From: Chinchilla lanigera
Taxonomy: Eukaryota > Chordata > Mammalia > Rodentia > Chinchillidae
DNA length: 64,000 nt
Assembly: GCF_000276665.1 (NCBI RefSeq)
Contig: NW_004955423.1
Location: 6,192,842 to 6,256,841 of the forward strand
Direction of reading: 5' to 3'
The position numbers and the translations under genes are program-made. The notes below the pieces were generated by a model. That model worked only from the letters and a program-made list of their open reading frames with translations. It searched no databases and was not told where the DNA came from. Numbering within the stretch: the first letter of the stretch is position 1; every line of letters starts with the position of its first letter. This document shows, piece after piece, positions 38,851 to 51,205 of this stretch.

Positions 38851-38867
38851 TGGCATCAAACAGAGAC
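38851..38867 (+). other. Retroviral primer-binding site, tRNA-Lys-like
   Basis: TGGCATCAAACAGAGAC aligns with the tRNA-Lys3 complement, differing by one deletion and by changes that mostly fit CpG/transition decay. It starts right after the LTR CA end. Confidence 0.7.
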
Positions 38868-39481
38868 TAAGGGTATGTAGAAACTCTAACTGGTGAGAGG
38901 ACATTTCTAGTTGTGCATACAAAATGGTGAGAAGTGCATTGATAACATCAACATTGATTCTAAAGGTCTATTGATATTATCAATATTGATCCCATCATCA
39001 GGTATAAAACATGGGGCAAATAGGTTCTCAAGAACAACAGATGTGTGTACAAATGCTTGCTGTGTTACTGGTTCCCATATTTCCTTTTTTTGTGTGGGCC
39101 TGGATTTTTTCATGTGTCTCAATGATCTTATGCTTGTTGAGAGGACCACAAAGAATTTAGCTTAAAGCACTACTTTAAAATTAAGTCCCGAGCAGAAAAA
39201 ATATGGCAGAGCAACAGGGCCCTTGATAGAGCTTAAACCCTCTAGCTTTGCTCAAGCAAAAAAGGAAGCAACTATGGGAGACAAAAAAGACTCTTCCCCA
39301 CGGAGGAGTGTTTTGCTGCAACTTCCACTTCACAGCTGCCCAAAGTAAAACTAATAACATAAACTGCACCACAAGTGGCTATTTCTGATTTTTTAGTCCA
39401 TAAAATCATGCTGCATTACAGGCTGAGACTTTCACCCTTCATAGAATAGAGACATTCTTTAAGTTAATTGTTCAATAATCA

Positions 39482-39845
39482 GCCTTTGAAAATGCAAATA
39501 AATGTTATAAAGAGGCTTTAGGAGTCCACAAACAATGGGTTATGTTGCCTGAGATAATTCAAATTTATACAGATATTGGTCCCTCATATATACAAGGGCT
39601 ATCTTGGCAAAAACTATCACTCAGGTTATTCATCCACAGCCTAGAAAAAAGGGAAAAAACAAGATTACTTGTTTCAGCTGCAGAGGCAGGGAACATTTTG
39701 CCCAAAATTATCCTCCTGCACTGGTAAGGGCAGCACAGCCATTTTCTGTCCCTTCAACAAAACCTTCCAGTATCTTTCCAAAGTGTAGGTAAGGATATCA
39801 TTGGACAAAGGAATGTAAATCCAAAACTGATGTGGAAGATTGACC
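39482..39845 (+). pseudogene. gag: gag remnant: capsid end and nucleocapsid
   Basis: At 39482-39605 one frame shows the C-terminal capsid features FENANK and IGPSY.QG, typical of betaretroviral and IAP-like Gag. A frameshift then moves the nucleocapsid into the frame of 39604. Zinc knuckle 1 (39670-39711) keeps its CxxC and His positions, but the last Cys is replaced by Tyr. Knuckle 2 (39775-39816) has Phe at the first Cys position, an in-frame TAA at 39790 and the conserved HWTKEC end. In a live virus these would bind genomic RNA; here the product cannot be made. Confidence 0.85.
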
Positions 39846-40370
39846 TATTCCAGGAAACTTCCAGTAGGGCCTGCCCCAGCCCTGCCAAAAAGTGGGGGCA
39901 CTATGGTGAAGAGAGCTTCCCTGAGGTGGCCGGACCCGGCCTGGCTCAGCGTAGTGGGTCAGGCTCAGTGCCATGGCAGCTTGCAGGGATCCACACCACT
40001 GAGTGGGTGTTTGTATACTACTGTAGGCCTTGATGAGTGAGTGGAGGGGCAAAGCTAGACCAGCCCTGCCTCCTGTGTGCTGTGGTGTGAACTCGGCCAG
40101 GGCCCTGCTGAGCTTTTAAACTGATGGCCTGTCTGCACCATGGCACTTGCCCCATGCTCTCTAACTGGAGACTCTTGCGGGGCAGGAAGCAAGTGGGCAT
40201 GCAAGCAGGCAATGGTGGGAGAGCTACACCCTCACCCGGCTTTGCCCCCACAGCCACCCCTGGTGGCCCATGATGCCCATGAGACGCCACAGTCCTCCAA
40301 TCACCTGGAAATGATGGAGCCAGGGCTCACAGCACACATCTCTGGTGGCCTAAGTGCTGCCTTCCAAATG
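39846..40370. other. GC-rich segment inside the provirus
   Basis: About 500 bases, markedly richer in G+C than everything around it. It lies where protease and reverse transcriptase would be expected. No frame shows a protease DTG, an RT YMDD-type motif or another familiar feature. It may be a diverged gag-pro junction, sequence inserted later, or captured host sequence. Confidence 0.5.
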
Positions 40371-40379
40371 TTTTGTAAA

Positions 40380-40800
40380 ACTTTTCACATTTCTCTTACC
40401 ATAGGAATTCCTTATAACCTTCAAGGTCAAGGAATTGCACATTGAATGTGCTCAACATAAACTTAAAATTAAATTACAAAATCAAAAGGGGGAAACCTTG
40501 CCTACAAATTCAGACCTCATTATAGACTTCAATTGGTATTATATACTATCAACCTTTGAAATCTTACTAAGGATGGGACTACAGCAGCAAAAATCAATTC
40601 AGTTAGGTAAAGGAAAAGAAGCTGGAAAAGTCTTTTGGAAAGATCTTCATACTGGGTAATGAAAGGGACCAACCCAAGTACTCATATTGGTCTGAGGATA
40701 TCCTTGTGTCTTTCCAGAGAACATTGAATAGCCTATCTGGGTGCCAGAGCATGCTCTCTGGCTGTATCATAGACTCAGACACAGAGAAGAAGTTGGTTCC
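40380..40800 (+). pseudogene. pol: pol remnant: integrase C-terminal part
   Basis: GIPYNLQGQG (40404-40433) is the core-domain motif following the catalytic region of betaretroviral integrases. It is followed, after a one-base frameshift near 40436, by the expected helix segment and then a WKDLHTG...WKGP segment (about 40640-40670, broken by a TAA at 40657) that marks the C-terminal DNA-binding domain. The N-terminal zinc domain and catalytic triad are absent or unrecognisable, so it is inactive. Confidence 0.82.
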
Positions 40801-41055
40801 ACCCCTGAAGAAGCTGATGCTCAGTCCTGTTGCAGTGTTTCCTTGGAGATCACTCCACAATCAACAGACAAGGAAAGGGCTAAACCTAACCTAGGGCCAA
40901 TTAAAGAATGACCCAGGATTCCCAGAAGATGATAACCTAAAATGAGATTTGGAGGTCTGAGTAGGTGATGGAGTGCAAGGAAATAACTGAGCTGAAAGTT
41001 ACATAAAAAAGCGTTCATGAAAGTTACCAGTATTCTTAAAGCAATACCAAAAAAA

Positions 41056-41056
<1 letters not shown>

Positions 41057-41108
<52 letters not shown>

Positions 41109-41110
41109 CA
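41057..41110. repeat. (TA)n(CA)n(TA)n microsatellite
   Basis: Near-symmetric array inside the provirus: TATA units, about 18 CA units, then TATA units again. Confidence 0.97.
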
Positions 41111-41114
41111 AATT

Positions 41115-43166
41115 ATAGATAAAAGACATTGTTCTTACCAAATTCTTCTTGGAAGAGATCTCTGCTAATGGACCTACAAAAATTCTGACTAGTCTATTTA
41201 TAATTTCAAACTTCTAATATTGTAAAAGAGTTATAATTCAATTTGGCCAAAATATATTGGTGTTCACTATGCTATTGTAAGTAGATTGTCTGTGTATATT
41301 TGTTTGTTCATTTGTCTATCTATGAGCAGCTGTTTTTTATTTGAGCTCTAAACTTTTTCTCTTTCCCTTTTTCTTGTGCATTTTCGGATTCTTTGTTCAT
41401 AATTTAACTTGGTTTATAGATTTTAAAAACATGCTTCCACCTGGATTTTAGCTGGTCAACCTGATATCAAATCTGGTTTTCATAAGTCATCAAAAAATTG
41501 TTAGATAATAAAACAAAAATCCCTTAGAGTGGAGGGAGATTGTTGAACAGAACTCCAACTCACGAATAAGAAAGTAGCTGCCTGGAAACATTTATCCAGT
41601 TCTTGTTCATTAATGAAAGGTCATAGTGATCTCCATAGCCTTATGAGAGATAACCCAATAAATGTTATTAAAATGTATTATTATGATATATTTACATTGG
41701 TCAGCATCAAAAGGTTAGGTTTTCTAGAAATGAGACAGTAGGTTTTCTGATTTAAAGATGCTGTAATACAAAACTAAATTAAGAAACAAAAGTTTCCATA
41801 TGGCTTTGACAATTGTTATTAATGTCATGGTGTATTAAATGTGTTCATACCTTCAAATGCAAAGGTCCTCCAAAATGCAAAGCAGGCATTATTTATGGTG
41901 ATAGATTTTTCTTTCAGATTCAGAAACTTGCCTTTCTTTTGTTATAGGAGGTTCATGTGATAGGAGGTCATCAGTCAATAATAACTAAACTTATGTGATA
42001 TACATGCTATGTACCATTATATTTAGATATGCCTGGATATTAGGCAGTCCAGACAATGTTACAAATTTCTTCATTGTCATCTCATTAAATGTCAATAAAT
42101 TAGGTAAAGTCTTCTTATGTAGTAGAAAGGGATAACTAAAATAGCCTAAAAAGGCTATTTTATGTCAAAATAGAAATTTAGATGTGTTTCAAAAGCATCA
42201 TCATGATTGTCATGTTGCTATATTAGGTGTGGCTTTTGATTTCAAGTTTTCTGTGTAAAACTATGTAACTGTTGTCTATTAATATTGTACAGGGGATTCA
42301 ACTAGTAGAACATCCATGGCTGGCAGGAAGTAATGGTTCTACATTGTATTTTAAGGCGCTTGCTATTCAGATAAAATTGTAATATTAAGCTGACTTCTCC
42401 CATTACAATGTAATTTCTTTAACCTTCTCTTCTGGATATTCAACAACTGAGGTTTGGAGACCCAAAATGTAGAAAGATACATGGGCCAGGAAGACAACCA
42501 ATATTTTGACTCCAGCTTCCTGAGCTCAATGAGGACCCAAGACACAAAAGAACACCTCCTACAATTCTATGAGTCCTCAATTATCTCACCAAGGAGATTG
42601 TTGGACTACAGAGGTAGGAGATTTAGAATGCATTGTGTGCCTAAGGAGAGTCACTAGAAAAGAAAAGTCTCCCAAACTTTTACAGAAAATAGCTTCATCA
42701 AGCAAAGGCTGTGACTCACCTAGACAGATGACACTGACAGAACTAATAGGTGTTGTACATGGTTCCAAAGTAAATCCTGAGGAGACTTAACTGACCTTGA
42801 TAGATAGCAAGAAATTGTAATTAATACAGGTCTACTTTAACTTGGTCTTGAACATCCAACAGGAAAGTATAACCACAAAATGTATAAAAGAATACCATAG
42901 CATTTGTTAGCTATAGAAGAAACTCAGATCACTAACACCTTTTTGACAATTGCCAGCTACACTGGTAACTGACTACTGCTATGGGTTATGGACTATATAG
43001 GGTTAAATTGCTGAATGCAGGACCTAAAATCCTTGGACTAAAAATCTTTAGTCTAAACAAGTAAGTTCACTCAGAATGAAAAGTGTTCAAGAATGAGAAG
43101 GTCTTCTGCAGAGTCCTGCAAACAGCTTTTCTGCCCTCAACTGACCACCCATCACTTGCAACTATA
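41115..43166. other. Unassigned 3' interior of the provirus
   Basis: In this position env would be expected, but I cannot recognise surface or transmembrane features. Open frames at 42454-42790 are short and of unknown origin. Non-viral insertions may be present. Confidence 0.4.
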
Positions 43167-43183
43167 GAAAAAAAGGAGGGAAA
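43167..43183 (+). other. Retroviral polypurine tract
   Basis: GAAAAAAAGGAGGGAAA directly precedes the TG of the 3' LTR, the position that primes plus-strand synthesis. Confidence 0.85.
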
Positions 43184-43500
43184 TGTGGGGAGAGGCTGAA
43201 ACTGGATATCAGTCACATGTGTGGAGTGCCAGAGGTAGGCCACATTAACAAGCTGTTCTAGCTCCAAGAACAGAAGGTGCCCTGAGGCAAGCTAAGCAAT
43301 CAGTTGCTAGGCAGAGGGGTTTCAACTAACAATACCCTCCCAAATACAAACATAAATGCACTGCAGTTGTTGAGTAGCTCCTTTCCTCCCATCTGGAGCA
43401 AAGGCTCCACCTGACCTCAGCTTTCTGTGTTCTGATTCTTGTCTTCATTTCTTCATCCTCTGCTGTCCACCCTGAGAATTTGAAAGCTGTGCTGGATGCA
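43184..43500 (+). mobile_element. 3' LTR of the provirus
   Basis: Starts TGTGGGGAGAGGCTGAAACT and ends GGATGCA. About 317 bases, matching the 5' LTR end to end with scattered substitutions and small indels. Confidence 0.88.
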
Positions 43501-45293
43501 GCAAATTCTATCAGTGATTGCATGTTACTTTATGGCATATGTAATGCATCTATATTCATTCATTTATCAAAGATAAGAAAATCAGATAACATTCATTCTT
43601 TTTGATATCTAGTAGACAATTAATAGTCTAGTCACTATCATGCTACACCCTAATCTTTATTAATAATGTGTGGTTTTGGATTCAACAAAGTTTTATACAA
43701 TTATTATTTTTACTCCAGAAACCTTTGCATTAGTTATTTATGTAATCACCACTGAAATTCTTAACCACTCCTATAAAAGTAATTTATACCTGCTCTTTGA
43801 GCATATTTTATTATTATGTAATAATATAATTTAATAAGAACAGTAATAAATAATATATTGAATACTTTGATATTATATACAGTGCTATCTAAAATATTTC
43901 ATAGGATATTATAAAATATTTCATAGTATGTTCAGTAAAATTTCCCGAGTAAATATTTATTTTTAGCTACATTTTCATACAGAAAGACCTGAAATACAAA
44001 AACAATATTTTACCCAGGTCAGTAAATTAAGTTACATGCCCAAACTAAGATTTCAAGTCACCACTCAAAGTATTAGGAACTTTGAATTCATAAACCACAC
44101 TATACTGTACCACCACATGAATGTTTTACTTTTTCACCGGTTTTAATGTTGCATTTCATTATTTCAACACATAGTTAGGAAGTATATTTGTATGACAATG
44201 TGTTGATGAATTACTGTCTTTGTTATCTAAAATGTGGTGCTAATAGGATTCAATCACAGAAACTCTGATTCTCAAGTGCAATAAATGTTAGAATTTCATA
44301 GTGCTAGAGAATAGTCCAAAAGCAGCTACTCCTATCTGGGCATCATAAGAGACAATGCAGAGAGAGGGAGTTTTATAGTGGAGGACTGAAAAGTGAGGAA
44401 GTCAGTAGCTAAAGTACCAGAAGGAAGGGAATATCAATGAACAGTTATATCAGTTGTCATTTTTAAAGGGAAAAAATGAAAATGGCAGATACAAAAAAAA
44501 GGAAAGATGACAAATGAGATTGAAGAGATGCTCATAGTTTAGTTACTAGAACTTGCCTCTCCCCTGAGTTTTTGCTTTTAACTCCTGGAATTTTCCTAAT
44601 TTATCTCAGGGGAATGCTACTCATTTATGGCTTTTATATTTGCCTATTGATATGAGCAATATTTAAAGGAGGTACACTGGACACTGGAAAGTTGCTGTCA
44701 TGTTCTTGTGAAATTCAAAATGAAAATTTAGCTCCTAGAAGTATTTAATATATTACAAAGGAAATTCTAAAGATGGCAGCTCTGATTTTACATTTGTTGA
44801 GCTATGGAAATGAGACACTCAGTGGCACTCAAAACCCCATCAAATTATTAACATGTTCCTGTTGGTTTTTAAGGGAAAGTCTCTGAAAAAGTCATTGGAA
44901 TATTGAGGAAAATTTTATGATGAGATAAAAGAACAAAAACTATGCATTAACCAAAAATAATGGTGGTGTACAATTTCCATGGCTACTAAAGTATTATTCT
45001 GGTTTTCATTAAGCTGAGAAGTGAAATGAATGTCTTATAAAGAGGTAAATGGAGTTTATCCCAGTTACATTAGTTTAGAAGAAGTACAAATCTTACTTGC
45101 ATTTCCTACCATCAAAAATGGTGAACTGAATCTCAAATATATGAGATGATAATTTTAGTAAAAGGGTTATACTACAAAGATGATATAGGAGAAAAATTGT
45201 CTATACAGTCTAAATAGAACACTACATAAAATATTATGTAAATATAATGATCAAGAAGGGTAGAAATGATGGGCCATAACATTTTTAGAAATT
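43501..45293. other. Unassigned AT-rich sequence
   Basis: No gene or named repeat recognised. A short imperfect tandem (TAAAATATTTCATAG twice) lies near 43890-43930. Confidence 0.4.
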
Positions 45294-45308
45294 AAAAACT
45301 GGTAAATG

Positions 45309-45396
45309 AAGGGCTGGGGATATAGCTCAGTGGCACAAGCGCCTGCCTGGCAAGCGCAAGGTCCTGAGTTCTATCCCCAGTACCGCAAAAAAAAGA
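45309..45396 (+). mobile_element. ID-type SINE
   Basis: GGGCTGGGGATATAGCTCAG, GCGCCTGCCTGGCAAGCGC, AAGGTCCTGAGTTCTATCCCC and CAGTACCGC followed by an A-rich tail. AAAAACTGGTAAATG at 45294-45308 and 45397-45411 is a perfect 15-base duplication. Confidence 0.96.
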
Positions 45397-45785
45397 AAAA
45401 ACTGGTAAATGTAATGCATAGATATTAGCTTCTGCCTTTCATATATTTGGAAAATAAATATAATTTTTTTAAACCAAGTCTATGGGCCGTTGTAATTGAA
45501 AGCCTGATTTCAGAGAAGTGGTATAAACAAGAAGGAAATGTATATCACATGTATAATGAAAACCACATACACATTTATCTACTCCCTTCACCTTCATTCA
45601 AAACCAAAACCTTCTCATCCTTCAGTACATAATAAGAAATCTGGGGGGTGGCAGATAGAAATGGAGGTAGTATCACATAGAATATATTAACATCTTAAAG
45701 GGGAGATGAAGTTTTTTGTCCTTAAATGAATGAAATTTATTTTATTAAGAGTAAACCAGGCCCAGTCACTCAGTCAGAGGCAGGG

Positions 45786-45980
45786 GAGTGATTAAAAGCA
45801 TAGAATCTGTATTTAAAGCCTCTAGAGTCCTGGATCTGCCATTTACCTATAAGTAAGCACTTTGCCCACTCGTCTTAGTTCTCTCATTTGCTAAAATGGA
45901 AACTAAATTGTTGCCAAGATTAAAAGAGTGTGTATGTAAAGCTCTGAGTTCAGTTGCACCTGTAGACTTTACAAAAAATG
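45786..45980 (+). mobile_element. MIR SINE
   Basis: GTGATTAAAAGCATAGAATC, GAGTCCTGGATCTGCCATTTACC, CACTTTGCCCACTCGTCTTAGTTCTCTC, AAAATGGAAACTAAATTG and a TGTATGTAAAGCTCTGAG end follow MIR order. Confidence 0.8.
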
Positions 45981-46559
45981 ATTAGATAATGAGGGCTCCA
46001 ACACTGCCTATATAATCATGATGATCACGTAGGAAGAAAGCCTCAATTAAGCAGAGATGTATAATCATCTTTTCTTTTACAATGGTTGCTTGGTATTCTT
46101 TAGTTGGAAATATTTAGAAACTAGAAGCTGTCAACCTGAGTAGCAGCAGGAGCTGCTGCATTCAGTAGGAGCAGGAGGAAGGTCTGCGATGAGTCTGAGG
46201 CAACGGGTAACTTAAAGCTGAGGAGCTGTTAGGCAACGAGAACCCAGAATAAGGAACTGAGGCACGGCCTGTCAAATTTGGGGAGCCTTCTTTCTCCCTA
46301 TTTGTTCTTGGGTATATGGTTCCTATTTACGTGCTTTTCAATCCTTCTTTTTCAGGAATAATTTATCTACTTGGCCTCCAGGGTACTGTTCTCTTAGTTT
46401 TCTCCTACCCTGCTGACCGCCATTCCTCAAGCAGCTTTGCTCAATTACACATTATGCTCCCAGCTTCAGAGTAACAGAACCCCTTAGAGCACCATCCTTA
46501 GACTCCTCTTTTTCTTTATTTTGTGCTAACTTCCTGGGTACTTCATTAGCCAAGTGTTT

Positions 46560-47455
46560 TGAACATGAACCACGCATTGAAAGCCACATTGACCCCTCAG
46601 CCCTTCCCTCTCTGTCAGCCACCCACGTATTCATCTTTCCACTGGTGTATCTGATTAGCATCTCGAACTGCACATAGGAAGAATTGTTCCACTTCAAAAA
46701 TCCCACACTTTTCTTTGTTAGATCATTACATTACAGCTTCACTTTGTATTTACTCAGGTTCCCAAACTTACATTCATCCTTGATATGTGTTTTTCCTTCA
46801 TACCCTCAGTACAATGGACCAAAAAAAAAATCTATCAGTGTTACATCCAAACGTATCCAGTAATTTACCTCTTTCATCACTTCTACTCCACTCTTACTTG
46901 CTCCCTTCCCTCAGCCCAATCTTGGGGTCCAGGCCACCATCTCCCCCTTCCTGGATTATTGCTATCATCTTCTTTGTGATTTCTCAATAGCAATTATTGT
47001 CCTACCACCATGTATTCACAAACAGCAGCTAGACCTTCCTTTTAAAAGTTAGGTAATATCATTTCTCTGCTTGAAACATTCCAAGGTCTCTAGTATTACC
47101 TAGAATAAAACTGGCATAGACTGGTTTCCTCACTTGCTGTCATTGGCCTTCTGTCACCTTCTCCTTAGTCACTCTTTACCAGCCATGTGCCCCACTCAGT
47201 TCTTCTAACACTCCATATCTGCATGGGTCCTTTGCACTTGCACTTAGCTCTGCCTAAATTGATGTTTCCCCAAATATCTACAGGAAGTGCTTGCTCACTG
47301 CATTCTGGTTACTTCTATTCAAATTTCATATCATCATAGAAGAATTTCCTGGGAAGTTCATTCAAAATAACATCTCCCTGGTGGGCTTACCCCATTATTT
47401 TATTTTGCTTCATAAAATGTAACATATTCTAGGTTATTACTTTGTTTTGTTTGGT
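46560..47455 (+). mobile_element. L2 LINE 3' region
   Basis: Diverged but in order: TATCTGATTAGCATCTCGAACTGCACAT, CTTTCATCACTTCTACTCC, CCATCTCCCCCTTCCTGG, ATTTCTCTGCTTGAAACATTCCAAGG, GAATAAAACTGGCATAGACTGG, GGGTCCTTTGCACTTGCAC and AGAATTTCCTGGGAAG all match L2 landmarks. Open frames inside it are incidental. Confidence 0.7.
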
Positions 47456-47459
47456 TCAC

Positions 47460-47622
47460 TGCTATATATATTTTTGAGATTGAGCTATATCCTCAGCCTT
47501 TTCTTATTTTTTATTCTTAGACAAGTTCTCACTAAATTGCCCAGATTGTGTTAGAATTTGCACTTCTCCAGTGACAACCTCCCAGAGTGCTGGGACTGCA
47601 AGCATATACCAACACAAACACT
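47460..47622 (-). mobile_element. ID-B1 fusion SINE, decayed
   Basis: GAGATTGAGCTATATCCTCAGCC is the degraded antisense ID part. It is followed by a T-rich linker and ACAAGTTCTCACTAAATTGCCC ... CCTCCCAGAGTGCTGGGACTGC from B1. Confidence 0.7.
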
Positions 47623-47639
47623 GGTGTATTCTTGATACC

Positions 47640-48661
47640 TAGAAAAGCACCCCATTTATTATTGGAGAGATGTAAACATTTATTAAAGGACTGATGCCAA
47701 AAAAATAACAGGACAGCTTTATCCCATCAGTGGAAAAGGTGTCTTCCAGTCCTTTGTTGAGGGCTTTGGAACCAAAGCTGTGTCCCTCAGTAAGTATTAC
47801 CTTTGCCTAGTAAAGATCCAGGAAATATCTGATTTAAACTAGCTGCCTTATGGTTTTAAAATTTCCCCCAAAGCCATGTTCTTCATAGTAAAGGGCAGGT
47901 TTCAGGGTCATGTTCATTAAAAAAATAAAAAATTTAAAGTTATTCCAAGCATTGCTCCTGAAATACTTGTACATTTTTCTAAAAAATATATTGTTATTTT
48001 GGGAACAGAAGGCAATTTCTCCATATATTAATGTAAGATTTTTGAAGCCAAAGAACTGGCTTCCATTCTCCCTGTGGTATCTGCTCTTCTTTCTAGTAAG
48101 ATCTCTTGATATAAGTCTTGCTAAATAAAGTAAACCACACATATATTAATAGGAAAACAGTTGTTGCAAAAGCAATATCAGTGATGAATATTAGGGTAAT
48201 ATATTTGCGTCTCTGCAGATGAGCTTTTCAACTCACCTTTGCCTCATAAAAAATGGAGAGGGGAAGGAACTTCAAACTAAAAATGAGATATCTTTAGAGG
48301 ATAGTAAGTTAAAATTCAGAGCACTCACACTAGACAGGAAAATAACAGAGCCAAGACCTTGTTACTTTCTGTTTGTTAAATAATTTTTCCATATTTTTTT
48401 GTTTATTCTAACAAGATTGTCTCTCATGGAACCAGCTCTGACTGTCACCAGATTCCCCAGCTGGGCTCCTTTGTTCTCCCACCTTGAAAGACTTTCATGT
48501 ATTTTCCATTCTCCCAGTCTCTCAGCTCTCTCTCTCTCAACCCACACATTTCAAATCTTCCTGATTTCAAGAAACTTCTCTTTATACCCCCATTAGGCAT
48601 TCATTTTAGTTTTTCTAGAATACAGATCACTGACAGCCTTGCCATCACATTGAGCATGCAC

Positions 48662-48700
<39 letters not shown>

Positions 48701-51104
48701 AAGCCCGTATATGTATATTTGAGTGTCTGGTCTCCCCCAAAGAATTTGTAGTTTATTGGTAGCAGAGGTTAGGTTATATAGACTCATCTGTCTAAACATG
48801 ATACACGTCCCTGAAAGCTTACTGGGATGTGGGCATGTTTGAGAGTGAATACAGCAGGATGCTGCTGGTGCAGATCTTGAGTATTGCAGTCAGGAACTGC
48901 TTCCTAACTGTGCAACTTTTTTTTTTTTTTTCTTTTTTTGCTGAGTTTAGACACAGTAGAAAATACAAATATCTTTCTCAATGGCTAGTTGCAAGGGTTG
49001 AAAGAAGCAATACGTTGTTATGTGAGTAGTTCAGAGCCTGGCAAAGAGCAAGCTCACTAAATATTGACTGGGATTCTGATTGACAGAGCATAAAGTTAGT
49101 GATGGCTCATACGCAGCCACTGTTGAACAAGATGGAACAGATAAAGTGTTTAAGGGCTTGTGCTACTCACTGTTGAAAAGACTTTTAAAAGAGAAGTTCA
49201 GTATAGATTCACACCTGAATTTGACTCCTTCATTTTCTAGCTGTCTGTCTTAAAGATATTTTTAAAGACTTTCACAACTTTATTTTCCTCATGGAAACAT
49301 TTATACTTTTGTTATGAGATGTTAAAGGATCTGCTTATATTACAAAACAGGCCTCAAAGTGTTAATAAATGCAAAAATATTAATGCATTTCTAGGACTAA
49401 TTCCGCCTAAACTACAGTGAGTGGATTCCATGACAGACCTGAACTCAGGTCTTATGGTAGAGAACACTAGTTAATCACACCACTCTGCTCTCCTCTTTGA
49501 ATGCAGTTAAACCACATTTCCCAAGCTTCCTTGCTTTTAGGGTGACCAAAAGACTATCATGTCTTCAAATAGTATGTGAACTAAAACTTTTAGGAATAGC
49601 CTACAAAAATTTTTCAGTCAGTTTCCTTCCTGGAGTTTCTCTTCCAAGGGCTGAATCAGACAATGACAGCACTTATAGACATGGGGGATACAGATGGCCG
49701 ACACCTACTTTTGGAGAGGACAGGATAAAAGCTGCTTCAACAGTTAAACACCAAATTAGGAATTCTCCATGAAAAAATAATCAAACCTCTTTTCATTAAT
49801 CACCATAAGAATTGTGTTTCTCTATTACTGAAGACTAGTGTGTTCTAATTTAATGTAGGTATCTTGTCCTATCCTTCTAATCTTGTGCCTAAGTCACATA
49901 TTAAGCACTCTCTGTCAGTTTATGATAATATTTAATATAGTAGCAAATAAGAGTACATAGTCTCTAGATCTGTTGATTCACAAGGTCAAAAATGTTATGT
50001 CTTTTTCTTTTCTAAGTGTAAGGTTAAATTTTCAATATGTTATTCATGATTTACGTTTTGTCTTTTGAGTATTTTCTCATGTAATTTGCTCATTTTCTAT
50101 TAGGCTATTCATTCTAATTATTTGTCATTTGAAAAACTTTTCATATAATAATTATCTCTTTGTTATATTTTGGTTTTTTCTCATGACAAATGCATAATGG
50201 CATAGAGTTAGTAGGCTGCCAAATATTTTCTTCATGGATCCTTCAGATTTCATGGTTTAAAAGTCCTTTCCCTTTCTAAGATTAGAGATGCATTTTCCCT
50301 CTGGAGAAAATAACTGCGGGGTGGAAAGCACACAGCTCTGTTACTGCTTGCTTTTGGGACTGTCACACCCCTTTACCTTCCAACGTACTTAACATTGATC
50401 CCTGGTATCTTTTTAAAATTCAGCAACTTTATCTTCATCATTTTTCTTTCTAATTAAGCATTTGGGATCTAAATGATCTGAAGAATATTTTTCTCTCTAA
50501 TATTCTTTTACTTTGTCAGTATATCTCTCGTATCTCTTCAAGTTCTTTATTTAATTTATTAATGTTCCTTCCAATCCTTTGAAGATTTCATTAGCATGCT
50601 GTTTACCCCTTCAGATGCTATTAGTAAAGATGGTCCAATAAAACAGAGTTAAACTGATGCCCATTATCTGATTAGCCAGTCTGCACATTCCAACCTGACA
50701 CCTTCCTATATGATATTCATCCCATGCTTCCTTTATTCAGATACTGCGTTTAAGATCTACATATTCAGCCAATTTAAATTAATTTATCTATCAAGATTTA
50801 ACAAGATGCTGTATCTAGCACTTTGCTACATGCACTATCAAGACACAAGATCAAATAATCATCTACCACATTCCCTGTGGCTTATACAATCTTTGTAATT
50901 TCAGCCAAAAAGTTTCTAGTTAGTCTAATCTGTTTTATTCTTTGTGAATTTAGGCTATTTATTACCAGTGGCCTTGTTTTCTCAGAGTTGTATTACCTCC
51001 TAAGAGAAGTATGGATAAATTTTTCTCAATACAGAGCTAAGAATGTAATACTGAGAAGACTAGGAGTTTAGCAGGAAGAACTTAAGCAAAGGAGTAATCT
51101 AATT
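47640..51104. other. Unassigned sequence
   Basis: Contains the TG microsatellite at 48663. No gene found. The 91-codon open frame at 49497-49772 has no family features. Confidence 0.35.
48663..48700. repeat. (TG)n microsatellite
   Basis: Pure TG run of roughly 18 units. Confidence 0.97.
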
Positions 51105-51205
51105 TCAATATCAATCAATCATTCAATCAATCAGTCATTCAACAAGTTTTTACTGAACCAGCCATGTGCCCTGCATGGTCTTGAATGCTGGGGGAATATA
51201 GACAT
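51105..51205 (-). mobile_element. L2 3' end (antisense)
   Basis: ATTCAATCAATCAGTCATTCAACAAGTTTTTACTGAACCAGCCATGTGCCCTGCATGG followed by GAATGCTGGGGGAATATAGAC is the reverse of the L2 3' terminus. Confidence 0.65.

Larger units (their letters stand above)
38531..43500 (+). mobile_element. Decayed class II (betaretrovirus-like) endogenous provirus
   Basis: An inherited provirus with all landmarks in order: 5' LTR, tRNA-Lys-like primer site, capsid and nucleocapsid remnants of gag, the end of integrase, a polypurine tract and 3' LTR. The interior is only about 4.3 kb, and protease, reverse transcriptase and RNase H are not recognisable, so large deletions have occurred. The LTRs differ at roughly one position in six over a 145-base stretch compared by eye, indicating an old insertion. 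Stops and frameshifts affect every reading frame. No clear target duplication remains. Confidence 0.85.

Noticed and set aside
41057..41110. Possible CRISPR-like or satellite array
   Set aside because: Dinucleotide microsatellite only; no spacer structure anywhere in the window.
45309..45396. tRNA-like sequence with A and B boxes
   Set aside because: It is the head of an ID SINE with A tail and target duplication, not a tRNA gene. The same holds for the copies at 18134, 24926, 35675 and 57757.
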